Shown here: positions 7,088-15,567 of the stretch, piece by piece
Position numbering within the stretch: position 1 is the first letter of the stretch
Layout of the letters: each line of letters opens with the position of its first letter
NCBI RefSeq assembly: GCF_943193015.1
Contig: NZ_CALPCM010000002.1
Coordinates: forward strand, 104,534-168,533
DNA: 64,000 bases
Reading direction: 5' to 3'
Origin: Hominisplanchenecus_A murintestinalis
Lineage (GTDB): Bacteria > Bacillota > Clostridia > Lachnospirales > Lachnospiraceae
The notes under the pieces: model-generated
What the model was told of the DNA's origin: nothing
Databases searched by the model: none
The model's input: only the letters and a program-made list of their open reading frames with translations
Translations under genes and position numbers: made by a program

Positions 7088-9460
7088 TTAGTGCCGCCGG
7101 CTTGCGTCCACGTATTTTTTAATATTCGAAGCATTTACGTATTTCTTCGCCTGGTGTCCGTCTACTACTACCAGAGTCGGCGCCTGCATGATTCCATATT
7201 TCATGGCCAGCTCCTGATTTTCCTCCGCGTCGATCACCCGGCACGGCTCGCCTTTCAGCATTTCCTTTGCTATCTGGCAGTTGGGGCATGTCTTCGTGGT
7301 AAACAGATACTTCTTACTCTCTACCGGCTCAATCTTCACATCTTCCTTCGATACCGTGACAATGCTGCTGTGTACTTTTTTCAGGCATGAATTTCCGATA
7401 TCATAGAGCTGGCGGTTGTTATACTCCTGAGCCTTACCGTCATTCCAGTTCTGAACCGGACGGTAATACCCCGTGATACGGCTGTAAACTTCCGCCGTCT
7501 CCCCGCAGGTCGGGCAGGTAAAATGCTCTCCCGTGATATAGCCGTGCTTCTTACACACAGAATACGTCGGTGACAGCGTATAATACGGCAGTTTATAATT
7601 CTCCGCAATCTTCCTGACCAGATTTGCCGCCGCCTTCCAGTCGGGAAGTTTCTCGCCTAAAAACGCATGGAACACAGTTCCCGACGTATACAGCGTCTGC
7701 AGTTCATCCTGAATATCCAGCGCGTCAAAAATATCGGACGTAAATTCTACCGGGAGATGGGAACTGTTCGTATAATACGGGGTATCCCCTTCCCTGCCTG
7801 CTGTCCGGATATCAGCCCACCTCTGCCTGTCATGCTTCGCCAGGCGGTATGTGGTGGACTCTGCCGGAGTCGCCTCAAGGTTGTAGAGATCTCCGTACTC
7901 CTCCTGATACATAACCAGACGCTCCCTCATATGGTTGAGCACTTCCTTAGCAAAAGTCTGCGTCTCCGCATGTGTCAAGTCTTTCCTGAGCCACACGGCA
8001 TTCAGCCCCACTTCATTCATGCCAATCAGCCCAATCGTGGAAAAATGACTGTCAAAACTTCCCAGATAACGTTTCGTATACGGATACAGTCCTTCGTCCA
8101 GAAGCTTGCTGACAACATCCCTCTTAATTTTCAGGGAACGTGCGGAAATATCCATCATATGGTCAAGCCGCTTATAAAACTCCTTCTCATTCTTGGAAAG
8201 ATAGGCAATCCTCGGCAGGTTAACCGTAACCACGCCCACGCTCCCGGTGCTCTCCCCGGAACCAAAGAATCCCCCTGTTTTTTTGCGCAGTTCCCGCAAA
8301 TCCAGGCGCAGGCGGCAGCACATGCTCCGCACGTCGCTTGGCTCCATATCGCTGTTGATATAGTTTGAAAAATAAGGCGTTCCATATTTTGACGTCATCT
8401 CAAAGAGCAAGCGGTTATTTTCCGTATCTGACCAGTCAAAATCCTGCGTGATGGAATAAGTCGGAATCGGATACTGAAACCCCCTTCCGTTCGCATCCCC
8501 CTCAATCATCGTTTCGATAAAAGCGCGGTTTACCATATCCATCTCTTTCTTGCAGTCTTTATAGCAGAAGTCCATCGGCTTTCCGCCCACGATTGCCGGA
8601 AGCTCCGCCAGATCATCCGGCACCGTCCAGTCAAGCGTAATATTCGAAAACGGCGCCTGCGTCCCCCACCGGCTCGGTGTGTTTACCCCATAGATAAAAG
8701 ACTCGATGCACTTCTTCACTTCCTGATACGAAAGATTGTCTGCCTTTACAAAAGGCGCCAGATAGGTGTCAAAGGAAGAAAACGCCTGTGCCCCCGCCCA
8801 CTCATTCTGCATAATTCCGAGGAAATTCACCATCTGGTTGCAGAGCACGGAAAGATGTTTGGCGGGCGCTGAAGTAATTTTCCCCTCAATGCCTCCCAGC
8901 CCTTCTGTAATCAGCTGCTTTAACGACCAGCCCGCGCAATACCCGGTAAGCATGGACAAGTCGTGGATATGGATATCCGCATTCCTGTGGGCGTCTGCAA
9001 TCTCTTCATCATAAATTTCTGAAAGCCAGTAGTTGGCGGTCACCGCGCCGGAATTGCTCAGAATCAGCCCTCCCACGGAATAAGTCACGGTAGAATTTTC
9101 CTTAACACGCCAGTCCTCTACCTTTACATAGCTGTTTACAATCTCCTTATAATCCAGAATTGTAGACTTCATATTCCTGATTTTTTCTCTCTGTTTCCGG
9201 TACAGGATATATGCCTTGGCTACATCAGCGTATCCGGTCTGAACCAGCACCTCCTCTACGCTGTCCTGGATGCTCTCCACGTCAATCAGCTCATTCTTAA
9301 TCTTCGGCTGGAAATCCGCCGTCACCCGCAGAGCAAGAAGCCCCGTCATATCTCCGTTATACTGCTTCTCCGTGGCGTCAAATGCCTTGGCAATTGCATC
9401 GGAAATCTTCTCCAGATTAAATTCCGCGACTTCTCCGTCTCTTTTTACTACTTTGAACAT
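7088..9460 (-). CDS. nrdD: Anaerobic ribonucleoside-triphosphate reductase with C-terminal thioredoxin-like domain
   Basis: 790 residues. An ATP-cone allosteric domain (about 2-90) is followed by the class III catalytic barrel, a Cys-rich zinc site (CPTC), the glycyl-radical loop RITGYYRPV (about 661-669, Gly 664) and an extra thioredoxin/glutaredoxin-like domain (about 705-790) with CPNC at 725-728. NrdD makes dNTPs from NTPs without oxygen. Start 9460 (MFKVVKRDG) follows a GGAG site; the upstream in-frame ATG at 9526 lies after the predicted promoter but has no family match. No gene for the radical-SAM activase NrdG lies next to it. The fused domain could supply reducing equivalents or regulate activity; that role is inferred. 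Two NrdR boxes lie upstream. Confidence 0.95.
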   Translation of the reverse strand: MFKVVKRDGEVAEFNLEKISDAIAKAFDATEKQYNGDMTGLLALRVTADFQPKIKNELIDVESIQDSVEEVLVQTGYADVAKAYILYRKQREKIRNMKSTILDYKEIVNSYVKVEDWRVKENSTVTYSVGGLILSNSGAVTANYWLSEIYDEEIADAHRNADIHIHDLSMLTGYCAGWSLKQLITEGLGGIEGKITSAPAKHLSVLCNQMVNFLGIMQNEWAGAQAFSSFDTYLAPFVKADNLSYQEVKKCIESFIYGVNTPSRWGTQAPFSNITLDWTVPDDLAELPAIVGGKPMDFCYKDCKKEMDMVNRAFIETMIEGDANGRGFQYPIPTYSITQDFDWSDTENNRLLFEMTSKYGTPYFSNYINSDMEPSDVRSMCCRLRLDLRELRKKTGGFFGSGESTGSVGVVTVNLPRIAYLSKNEKEFYKRLDHMMDISARSLKIKRDVVSKLLDEGLYPYTKRYLGSFDSHFSTIGLIGMNEVGLNAVWLRKDLTHAETQTFAKEVLNHMRERLVMYQEEYGDLYNLEATPAESTTYRLAKHDRQRWADIRTAGREGDTPYYTNSSHLPVEFTSDIFDALDIQDELQTLYTSGTVFHAFLGEKLPDWKAAANLVRKIAENYKLPYYTLSPTYSVCKKHGYITGEHFTCPTCGETAEVYSRITGYYRPVQNWNDGKAQEYNNRQLYDIGNSCLKKVHSSIVTVSKEDVKIEPVESKKYLFTTKTCPNCQIAKEMLKGEPCRVIDAEENQELAMKYGIMQAPTLVVVDGHQAKKYVNASNIKKYVDASRRH

Positions 9461-9565
9461 ACCGCTTCTCCTTCCATGCGAAACATATCGTATGCGCCCC
9501 AAATGCGCGCTTAATATTTTCTTCATTTGTCACAGCCGTCCAGCCCGGCTGAATCGGCACGTTCT

Positions 9566-9594
9566 ATTCTAACAGAGATATATTACAGCGTCAA
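9566..9594 (-). promoter_or_regulatory. Sigma-A promoter of nrdD
   Basis: On the minus strand TTGACG (9594-9589), a 17-base spacer and TAGAAT (9571-9566). Confidence 0.75.
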
Positions 9595-9602
9595 CACAAA
9601 AA

Positions 9603-9649
9603 GCACTACATATATGACAATTTTGTTTCGCCATTACAAAATGTAGTGT
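9603..9649 (-). promoter_or_regulatory. Paired NrdR boxes upstream of nrdD
   Basis: Two 16-bp sites resembling the NrdR consensus (acaCwAtAtaTwGtgt): 9634-9649, matching 12 of 16 by eye, and 9603-9618, matching about 10 of 16. They are separated by exactly 15 bases, the spacing known for NrdR box pairs. They sit directly upstream of the -35 element. NrdR is the zinc-finger/ATP-cone repressor of ribonucleotide reductase genes. The nrdR gene is not in this window. Confidence 0.7.
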
Positions 9650-9693
9650 TTTTATGAATAAATGAGACATATTATGAATACCACGCCGCATCC

Positions 9694-10941
9694 TTACAGC
9701 GCCACAGTTCCATAAATCTCCACAGGCACGTACGCTTTCACATAGATGCCCTCGGGGCGGTATTCCTCCTCCAGAAGCTGCCCGTGCTTTCTTATAAGCT
9801 GGATAAGCCCTGCCTGCCCGTAAGGATAAAGCCGTTCAATCAGGATACTGCGCTCCCGGAGAAGCTTTTCCAGAAGAGACTTCATCTCCTCCAGCCCCTC
9901 CCCTGTTTTTGCGGAAATCTTCAGACAGTAATCTGCTTTAAAGTCTCGCAGGTTTTCCTTTTCCGCTATTCTGTCTTGTTTGTTAAACAGCGTCACCATC
10001 GTCTTGTCCTTCACGCCCAGATTCGCCAGCGTCTGATAGACCACATACATCTGCTTTTCCATCTGCGGGTTCGATGCGTCCACCACATGAAGAATAATAT
10101 CGGCATACTTCGCTTCTTCCAGGGTACTGCGGAACGCCTCTATCAAATGATGAGGCAGTTTGCGTATAAATCCTACCGTATCCGTAAGCAGAATCTGCGC
10201 TCCCCCTTCCATCTCCAGCATCCGCGTTGTGGGATCCAGAGTTGCAAACAGTTTATCCTCCTGCAGAACTCCCGCCCCTGTCAGAGTATTTAAAAGAGTC
10301 GACTTTCCTGCATTGGTATAACCCACGATAGCCGCCACCGGAGCCTTATTCTTACTCCGCTTTGCCCTTGTTACTTCCCGGTGGCGCTTCACGTCAGCCA
10401 GCTCCCGGTTCAGCTGGGCAATACGATCCTTAATCAGACGTCTGTCCATTTCCAGTTTCTTCTCACCCGGTCCTCTCGTCCCGATGCCGCCCCCCAGCCT
10501 GGAAAGGGAATCCCGCAGCCCTACCAGACGCGCCTGACGGTACTTCAGCTGAGCAAGCTCCACCTGTATTTTTCCTTCATTGGTGCTCGCCCGCGCCGCA
10601 AAAATATCCAGGATAATCAGCGTCCTGTCCATAACCTTCATATCCAGCTCCTGCTCCAGATTCCGAAGCTGCGCCGGGGACAATTCATCATCACACACGA
10701 TTCCCGTGGCGTCCAGCATATCTGCCATCGCCCGCAGCTCCTCGATTTTTCCTTTGCCGATATAGGTTCCCGGATGAATGGCCTCTCTGTTCTGAATCAG
10801 GCTTCCCACCGTCTCTGCGCCCGCTGTGCGCGCCAGCTCTGCCAGCTCCTGCAGGGACTCTTCCGTATCTTCCCCATTGTTTTCCTGGACTCCCACCAGG
10901 ATAACTCGCTCTTCTATCTCTTTCAGCTCAAATGCTTCCAT
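9694..10941 (-). CDS. hflX: Ribosome-associated GTPase HflX
   Basis: 415 residues with the HflX N-terminal domain (HPGTYIGKGK, about 56-65), the glycine-rich linker GGIGTRGPGE (about 151-160) and a GTPase domain with G1 GYTNAGKST (about 207-215), G3 DTVGF and G4 NKQD. HflX binds the ribosome and splits or rescues stalled 70S particles under stress. An AGGAGG site lies 6 bases before the ATG. It follows the TPR lipoprotein gene by 16 bases and is probably co-transcribed with it. Confidence 0.95.
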   Translation of the reverse strand: MEAFELKEIEERVILVGVQENNGEDTEESLQELAELARTAGAETVGSLIQNREAIHPGTYIGKGKIEELRAMADMLDATGIVCDDELSPAQLRNLEQELDMKVMDRTLIILDIFAARASTNEGKIQVELAQLKYRQARLVGLRDSLSRLGGGIGTRGPGEKKLEMDRRLIKDRIAQLNRELADVKRHREVTRAKRSKNKAPVAAIVGYTNAGKSTLLNTLTGAGVLQEDKLFATLDPTTRMLEMEGGAQILLTDTVGFIRKLPHHLIEAFRSTLEEAKYADIILHVVDASNPQMEKQMYVVYQTLANLGVKDKTMVTLFNKQDRIAEKENLRDFKADYCLKISAKTGEGLEEMKSLLEKLLRERSILIERLYPYGQAGLIQLIRKHGQLLEEEYRPEGIYVKAYVPVEIYGTVAL

Positions 10942-10957
10942 CTGCGCCTCCTTCCTG

Positions 10958-12037
10958 TTAACGGTTCAAAAGAAACTCATACTCTTTCCGTCCCGCCTCG
11001 TCCGCAGGATATTTTTCCATATAAATCTCAGCCTTCATCTTCGCTGCCGTAAATTCTCCTTTGTGTTCATAGGCCACAATCTCATTATAGAGCAAAGATT
11101 GTTTTCCCTGTTCCGTATCCATCGCCAATCCCTTTGCCACAGCGGCAAGCGCTGCGTCATAGTCCTGCTGCGCCATTTTTGCCAGGACAATCCCATTGTA
11201 CGCTTCGATACTCTCGCCGATTTCCGCAAGATACTGCTCATACATCTTGACCGAACGCGCAGGGTCTTCTACTGCCAGATAAATCTTCCCCATCAGGAGC
11301 AGCGCCTCCCCATTCTTTTCTTCCAAAAGCCCGGCAAGCTGCGCGCCCGCCTCCTCATAGTTTTCCAGATTGTAATAAATCCTGGCTTTATAATAAGCAT
11401 CCTCCTGCTTTCCGCTCTCAGCCTGAAGCGCCTGCTGAAGATACTCCGCCCCCTTCGCCGACTGCTTCTTTTCTTTATAACTCTCGTAAATATTCAGATA
11501 TATATCATAATCTTCAGGCGCGGCCTGCACCGCCAGATCAAAGTTCATCTGCGCCGCCTCTTCATCGCCCTTCTCCAGATAGCATGTTCCTGTCAGATAA
11601 AGCGCATCCCCCTCCTGGGCAATGTCCAGAATTTCCTTGCACACCCCAATCGTCCCGTCATAATCCTGCTGCCGGTACAGCGCCGCCGCCTTATAATACA
11701 AAATATCCTTTCTGTTGTCCTCCTGCTTCTCATCCGTCTCATGGAGCGCCGCGTCAAAGCTCCGGACTGCCTGTTCATATTCGCCCATCCCCATATACGC
11801 CATACCCGCACCCCTGTACGCCCGGAGCAAATCTCCTTCTTCGGCAATCTCCGCTTCAAAAGACGCCAGCGCGCCCTTATAATCACCTTTTTCAACAGCC
11901 TCCATCCCAATTTCCACCTCGGTAAGCTCTCTCTCGCCTTTCTGGCATCCTGCCAGCAAAAAAGCCATAAGGAATACTGCCGCTGTCTTTCTGTATCTTC
12001 TTCTATTCCCATATCCATTCCTGATACTGCTTTCCAT
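10958..12037 (-). CDS. TPR-repeat lipoprotein
   Basis: 359 residues. A basic N-terminus and hydrophobic segment end in the lipobox LLAGC (Cys about 31), so the mature protein should be lipid-anchored on the outer face of the membrane. The rest is a chain of tetratricopeptide-like helical repeats (A-Y-x-x-L-G/A-x-Y-x-x-A patterns), likely a protein-binding scaffold. Start 12037 was chosen because AAGGGGGG lies 5 bases upstream; an ATG 18 bases earlier has no ribosome site. A promoter lies at 12082-12110. Partner proteins are unknown; hflX follows directly. Confidence 0.85.
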   Translation of the reverse strand: MESSIRNGYGNRRRYRKTAAVFLMAFLLAGCQKGERELTEVEIGMEAVEKGDYKGALASFEAEIAEEGDLLRAYRGAGMAYMGMGEYEQAVRSFDAALHETDEKQEDNRKDILYYKAAALYRQQDYDGTIGVCKEILDIAQEGDALYLTGTCYLEKGDEEAAQMNFDLAVQAAPEDYDIYLNIYESYKEKKQSAKGAEYLQQALQAESGKQEDAYYKARIYYNLENYEEAGAQLAGLLEEKNGEALLLMGKIYLAVEDPARSVKMYEQYLAEIGESIEAYNGIVLAKMAQQDYDAALAAVAKGLAMDTEQGKQSLLYNEIVAYEHKGEFTAAKMKAEIYMEKYPADEAGRKEYEFLLNR

Positions 12038-12081
12038 GTCATCCCCCCTTTTCATACCGCGGGCTTAGCCCATTTAGGCTT

Positions 12082-12110
12082 AGTATAGCGAATCCCCGCA
12101 GAAAATACAA
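12082..12110 (-). promoter_or_regulatory. Promoter of the TPR lipoprotein-hflX operon
   Basis: Minus strand: TTGTAT (12110-12105), 17-base spacer, TATACT (12087-12082). Confidence 0.65.
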
Positions 12111-12122
12111 TCTTTACATTCG

Positions 12123-13520
12123 TCAAACAGAATCTCCTTTTCCTTCTACTGAAACTCCGCCCGGCATCTTTTTAAAAATCCGCGCAAGCGCCAAAACTGC
12201 CACGGCAGCTAAAATTAACTCTGCCGTAAACTGGGCATACGTAAGCCCGTAGAGCGGAAACAGCATGTCCAGAATATACAGCGCCGGGATTTCAAAAACG
12301 ATTTTCCGCAAAATGGCAAAAACAAACGCCCAGCTCCCCATACCGCACGCCTGGAAAACTCCCACTGCCAGAAAATCAATAGCCAGGAACGGAAGCGATA
12401 AAGAAAGACCCTGCAGGAAGCGTCCCCCATATGCGACAATCTCTTCATTTTTCATAAACAGCGACGTCCAAAAGTCCGCCCCCATATAATAAACTAGCGT
12501 GGTAGCCGCCATAAAAACGGCCGATATCTTCACTGAAAACAGCACCGCCTCTTTCATCCGCCTGCCATTTCCGCTGGCGTAATTGTAACTCACCAGAGGC
12601 ATGATTCCCTGTGACAGACCCAGTGCAATATAAAGCGGCACCATGTTGATTTTCTGTGCGATTCCCATCGCCGCCACCACGTCCGAGCCATAGCCGGAAG
12701 TAAAATTATTCAGAATCGTCATTCCCGTTACATTCAGGATATTCTGTATCGCCGCGGGGATACCCACGCCGCACACCCCCAGCAGAATTTTCTTCCGGAA
12801 CCCGAACATAGACGGACGGATACAGACGCTGGTACTTTTCTTCTTTACAAACAAAAACACAAAGAAATAGAGGCAGGCGAAACAGTTCGAAAGGAACGTC
12901 GCAAATCCCGCTCCCGCCGCTCCCATATCCAGTCCCCACGGAAGGATAAAAATGGGATCCAGCACAATATTCAGCAGACACCCGCTCATCGTGCCGATGC
13001 TGGCATGAAGAGTAGCCCCCTCAGAACGCACCAGATACGCCATCACTACATTTAAGATTGCCGGGACTGCCCCGAAGCTGACCGTCCACTTTAAGTATTC
13101 CACAGTCGCGGCTACTGTCTCCGCATCTGTACCCAGCAGTTTTAGGAACAGGCTGCTGCCCCCCGTATAAACTGCCGAAAACAAAATCCCGCACAGCAGG
13201 GCGCAGTAGAACCCGAACGCCGAGCTGCGTGCAACCGTATCATAATCTTTCTTTCCCAGAGCGCGGCTCATCATACTTGAGCTTCCCACCCCGAACAGAT
13301 TGTTTACCGCATTAAATGCCAGCAGTACGGGAGCCGCGAGCGTGACTGCTGCATTTTGTATCGGGTCGTTTACCATCCCCACAAAAAAAGTGTCCGAAAG
13401 ATTGTAAATCACCATCACCAGGGAGCTGATAACCGTAGGAACCGCCAGTTTCACAACCGCCGCCGGGACAGGTTTCTGCTCAAAAAGCTGTATTTTCGTC
13501 TCATCTGCCATATGCTGCAT
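12123..13520 (-). CDS. MATE-family multidrug/cation antiporter
   Basis: 465 residues with about twelve hydrophobic helices in two similar halves, the MATE layout. The start of the first half (P-A-A-V-V-K-L-A-V-P-T, then Y-N-L-S-D-T-F-F-V-G) is typical of the DinF/NorM-like branch of Clostridia. These exporters use Na+ or H+ gradients to expel drugs or metabolites. Start 13520 follows an AAGGAAGG site by 4 bases; the ATG at 13511 is an alternative, and an upstream in-frame ATG at 13568 has no ribosome site. Substrate cannot be predicted. Confidence 0.92.
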   Translation of the reverse strand: MQHMADETKIQLFEQKPVPAAVVKLAVPTVISSLVMVIYNLSDTFFVGMVNDPIQNAAVTLAAPVLLAFNAVNNLFGVGSSSMMSRALGKKDYDTVARSSAFGFYCALLCGILFSAVYTGGSSLFLKLLGTDAETVAATVEYLKWTVSFGAVPAILNVVMAYLVRSEGATLHASIGTMSGCLLNIVLDPIFILPWGLDMGAAGAGFATFLSNCFACLYFFVFLFVKKKSTSVCIRPSMFGFRKKILLGVCGVGIPAAIQNILNVTGMTILNNFTSGYGSDVVAAMGIAQKINMVPLYIALGLSQGIMPLVSYNYASGNGRRMKEAVLFSVKISAVFMAATTLVYYMGADFWTSLFMKNEEIVAYGGRFLQGLSLSLPFLAIDFLAVGVFQACGMGSWAFVFAILRKIVFEIPALYILDMLFPLYGLTYAQFTAELILAAVAVLALARIFKKMPGGVSVEGKGDSV

Positions 13521-13597
13521 ACATCCTTCCTTTATATTGAAAATCTCAAATTTTTTTAAGTATAGCATATCTGCATACTATTTTATATACTTTTCTT

Positions 13598-13644
13598 GGA
13601 TACGCGTAACAGTTCAGCCTTCGGCTTTACTGTTACGGATACGC
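13598..13644. repeat. Palindrome flanked by 8-bp direct repeats
   Basis: A long hairpin (13605-13619 with 13623-13637; arms begin CGTAACAGT) has a TTC loop and a two-base internal mismatch. It is bordered by direct repeats GGATACGC at 13598-13605 and 13637-13644. It lies between the divergent MATE gene and the M-box promoter and has no U run on either side. It could be a REP-like or miniature mobile repeat, or a factor-binding site. Confidence 0.5.
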
Positions 13645-13664
13645 ACATAGATTAAATTTAAATA

Positions 13665-13693
13665 TTGACAAAGCAAACCGAAACGTGTAGATT
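13665..13693 (+). promoter_or_regulatory. Promoter of the M-box/mgtE transcript
   Basis: TTGACA at 13665-13670, 17-base spacer, TAGATT at 13688-13693, just upstream of the riboswitch. Confidence 0.75.
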
Positions 13694-13715
13694 AGATATA
13701 GATATCGTAAACAAT

Positions 13716-13870
13716 ATCGTTGATTCGGTAGGTGAGGCTACCGCAGGGATATGGACTGCTGCCGCGAAGCTGTGGAGACACAACGAGAAGGTCAGCAGGT
13801 GACGTCGTAGAAGGCGTTACCTAATGCAGTTTCACGCCCTGTGATGCTAAAGCTTGAACGGTCTGCGGAT
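13716..13870 (+). ncRNA. M-box magnesium riboswitch (ykoK leader)
   Basis: The conserved core of the M-box class is readable in order: GGTAGGTGAGGCTACC (13727-13742), ACTGCTGCC (13755-13763), GTCAGCAGG (about 13791-13799), ACCTAATGCAG and GTGATGCTAAAGC near the 3' side. The outer helix can form between CGTT near 13718 and AACG near 13857. M-boxes bind Mg2+ and turn off magnesium-transporter genes when Mg2+ is plentiful. The gene downstream is mgtE, the expected partner, and a terminator follows at 13883. Confidence 0.93.
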
Positions 13871-13882
13871 TTTTTTATGCGC

Positions 13883-13907
13883 ACCACTGTTCAGGCAGTG
13901 GTTTTTT
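13883..13907 (+). terminator. Riboswitch expression-platform terminator
   Basis: ACCACTG (13883-13889) pairs with CAGTGGT (13896-13902) around a 6-base loop, followed by a T run to 13907. It lies directly after the M-box aptamer and before the peptide gene, so it is probably the off-state terminator. The competing antiterminator was not resolved by eye. Confidence 0.8.
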
Positions 13908-13946
13908 ATTTGACTTTTTAAAAATTCTTTGAAAGGAGGCAGTTTT

Positions 13947-14030
13947 ATGGACGCAGACAGTTGCAGTAGCGGCACGGCAAAGGTTCCTTTATGCGGCAGA
14001 TGTACACCTATGTGTCCGTTTGGCTGCTGA
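13947..14030 (+). CDS. 27-residue cysteine-rich peptide under M-box control
   Basis: A small open reading frame of 27 codons with an AAAGGAGG ribosome site 7 bases before its ATG. It has five Cys (6, 16, 19, 23, 27), including CGRC at 16-19, and ends PFGC. It lies between the riboswitch terminator and mgtE, in the same orientation, 101 bases before mgtE. I recognise no family. It may be a metal-sensing leader peptide, a small metal-binding or redox peptide, or a precursor peptide. The ribosome site argues that it is translated; the function is open. Confidence 0.65.
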   Translation: MDADSCSSGTAKVPLCGRCTPMCPFGC

Positions 14031-14131
14031 TTTCTCTATACGGTTCTTTTGTTGTGTCTTTACTCACTATCTGTACTTTTCCGTTTTTCCGGTAAAGTAT
14101 ATACAGAAAATATAAATAGGAGGAAAGACCA

Positions 14132-15490
14132 ATGACCGATGCTTTTGAAACCCTCAAAAAAAGTATCAAATCGCTGGCAGAGGAGAAGAAGTATGCAACG
14201 CTCCGTGATATCCTCACTACAATGAACGCCGCTGATGTGGCTTCTCTGTTTGAAGATATTCCCGAGGAAACAGTTCCTCTTCTATACCGCCTGCTCCCTA
14301 AGGAGCTTGCTGCCGATACTTTTGTTGAAATGGAACCCGACACACAGCATATGCTGATTAAAGGGTTCTCCGATAACGAACTGAAAGAAGTCGTAGATGA
14401 GCTCTACGTCGATGATGCCGTTGACCTCGTAGAAGAAATGCCTGCCAATGTAGTAAAGCGCATTCTTATCCAGGCAGACGCAGAAAAGCGCAAGATGATT
14501 AATACCATCCTGCAGTACCCTGACGACTCTGCCGGCAGCATCATGACTACAGAGTTTGTAGAACTGCGCCCAAAAATGACCGCGGAAGAAGCCATCCTGC
14601 ATCTCCGCCGCAGCGGCATTAATAAGGAGACGATTAACAACTGCTATATCTGCGCAAAAGGCAGGCAGCTTATGGGCGTCGTGACTATCCGCGACTTGAT
14701 TATGGCAAGTTCTGAAGAAACGATGGAAGATTTGATGGAAGAAAATATCATTTCCGTATCTACCCTGGAGGATCAGGAGACCGTTGCCCGGCAGTTCTCC
14801 AAGTATGGATTCCTGGCTATGCCCGTGGTTGACCGTGAAGAACGTCTGGTGGGCATTGTCACTATTGACGATGTGCTGGACGTCATGGAAGAGGAAACCA
14901 CCGAAGATATTGAAAAGATGGCGGCTATCGTCCCGGCAGATAAACCATACCTGAAACAGACCACCTTCGACCTCTGGAAAAGCCGTATGCCCTGGCTGCT
15001 GCTCCTGATGATTTCCGCGACTTTTACCGGATTTATCATTACCAGCTTCGAAGACGCCCTGTCAAAATATGTTGTCCTGACTGCCTACATCCCCATGCTG
15101 ATGGATACCGGGGGAAACTCAGGAAGCCAGGCATCCGTAACCGTAATCCGCGGAATTTCTTTGAAAGAAGTAGAGTTCCGTGATATTTTCCGCGTCATCT
15201 GGAAGGAAGTCCGTGTAGCCTTACTCTGTGGGCTTACCCTCGCTGTGTGCAATTTCGGAAAACTGCTGCTGGTCGACCACCTGACGATACTGGTGGCATT
15301 CACCATCTGCCTGACGCTGTTTGTCACAATCTTCTGTGCAAAGGTTGTAGGCTGTACCCTGCCGCTGATTGCATCCCGGCTCGGATTCGACCCGGCTGTT
15401 ATGGCAAGCCCGTTTATCACCACGATTGTAGATGCGATCTCACTGCTGGTTTACTTCCAGTTTGCCACACGCCTGCTGGGATTGGGGTAA
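14132..15490 (+). CDS. mgtE: Magnesium transporter MgtE
   Basis: 452 residues: cytoplasmic MgtE N domain (about 15-125), paired CBS domains (about 130-255) and a five-helix membrane domain (about 285-450) containing the pore signature DTGGNSGSQ. MgtE is a Mg2+ channel gated by Mg2+ binding to the N and CBS domains. An AGGAGG site precedes the ATG at 14132. It is downstream of the M-box and the Cys-rich peptide, so expression should rise when Mg2+ is scarce. The VanZ-like gene follows 77 bases later and may be co-transcribed. Confidence 0.97.
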   Translation: MTDAFETLKKSIKSLAEEKKYATLRDILTTMNAADVASLFEDIPEETVPLLYRLLPKELAADTFVEMEPDTQHMLIKGFSDNELKEVVDELYVDDAVDLVEEMPANVVKRILIQADAEKRKMINTILQYPDDSAGSIMTTEFVELRPKMTAEEAILHLRRSGINKETINNCYICAKGRQLMGVVTIRDLIMASSEETMEDLMEENIISVSTLEDQETVARQFSKYGFLAMPVVDREERLVGIVTIDDVLDVMEEETTEDIEKMAAIVPADKPYLKQTTFDLWKSRMPWLLLLMISATFTGFIITSFEDALSKYVVLTAYIPMLMDTGGNSGSQASVTVIRGISLKEVEFRDIFRVIWKEVRVALLCGLTLAVCNFGKLLLVDHLTILVAFTICLTLFVTIFCAKVVGCTLPLIASRLGFDPAVMASPFITTIVDAISLLVYFQFATRLLGLG

Positions 15491-15567
15491 ATGCCTCTGG
15501 ACAGCAGACCTCCAAAGTGTTATGATAGGCTGACCCTGGACACTCTCTTAAAAGGAGGTACAAATTT

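Noticed and set aside
10826..12088. 420-codon open frame opposite the TPR lipoprotein gene
   Set aside because: Antisense shadow of a well-supported gene: no ribosome site, and the hydrophobic/Arg-rich translation is typical of a reverse frame.
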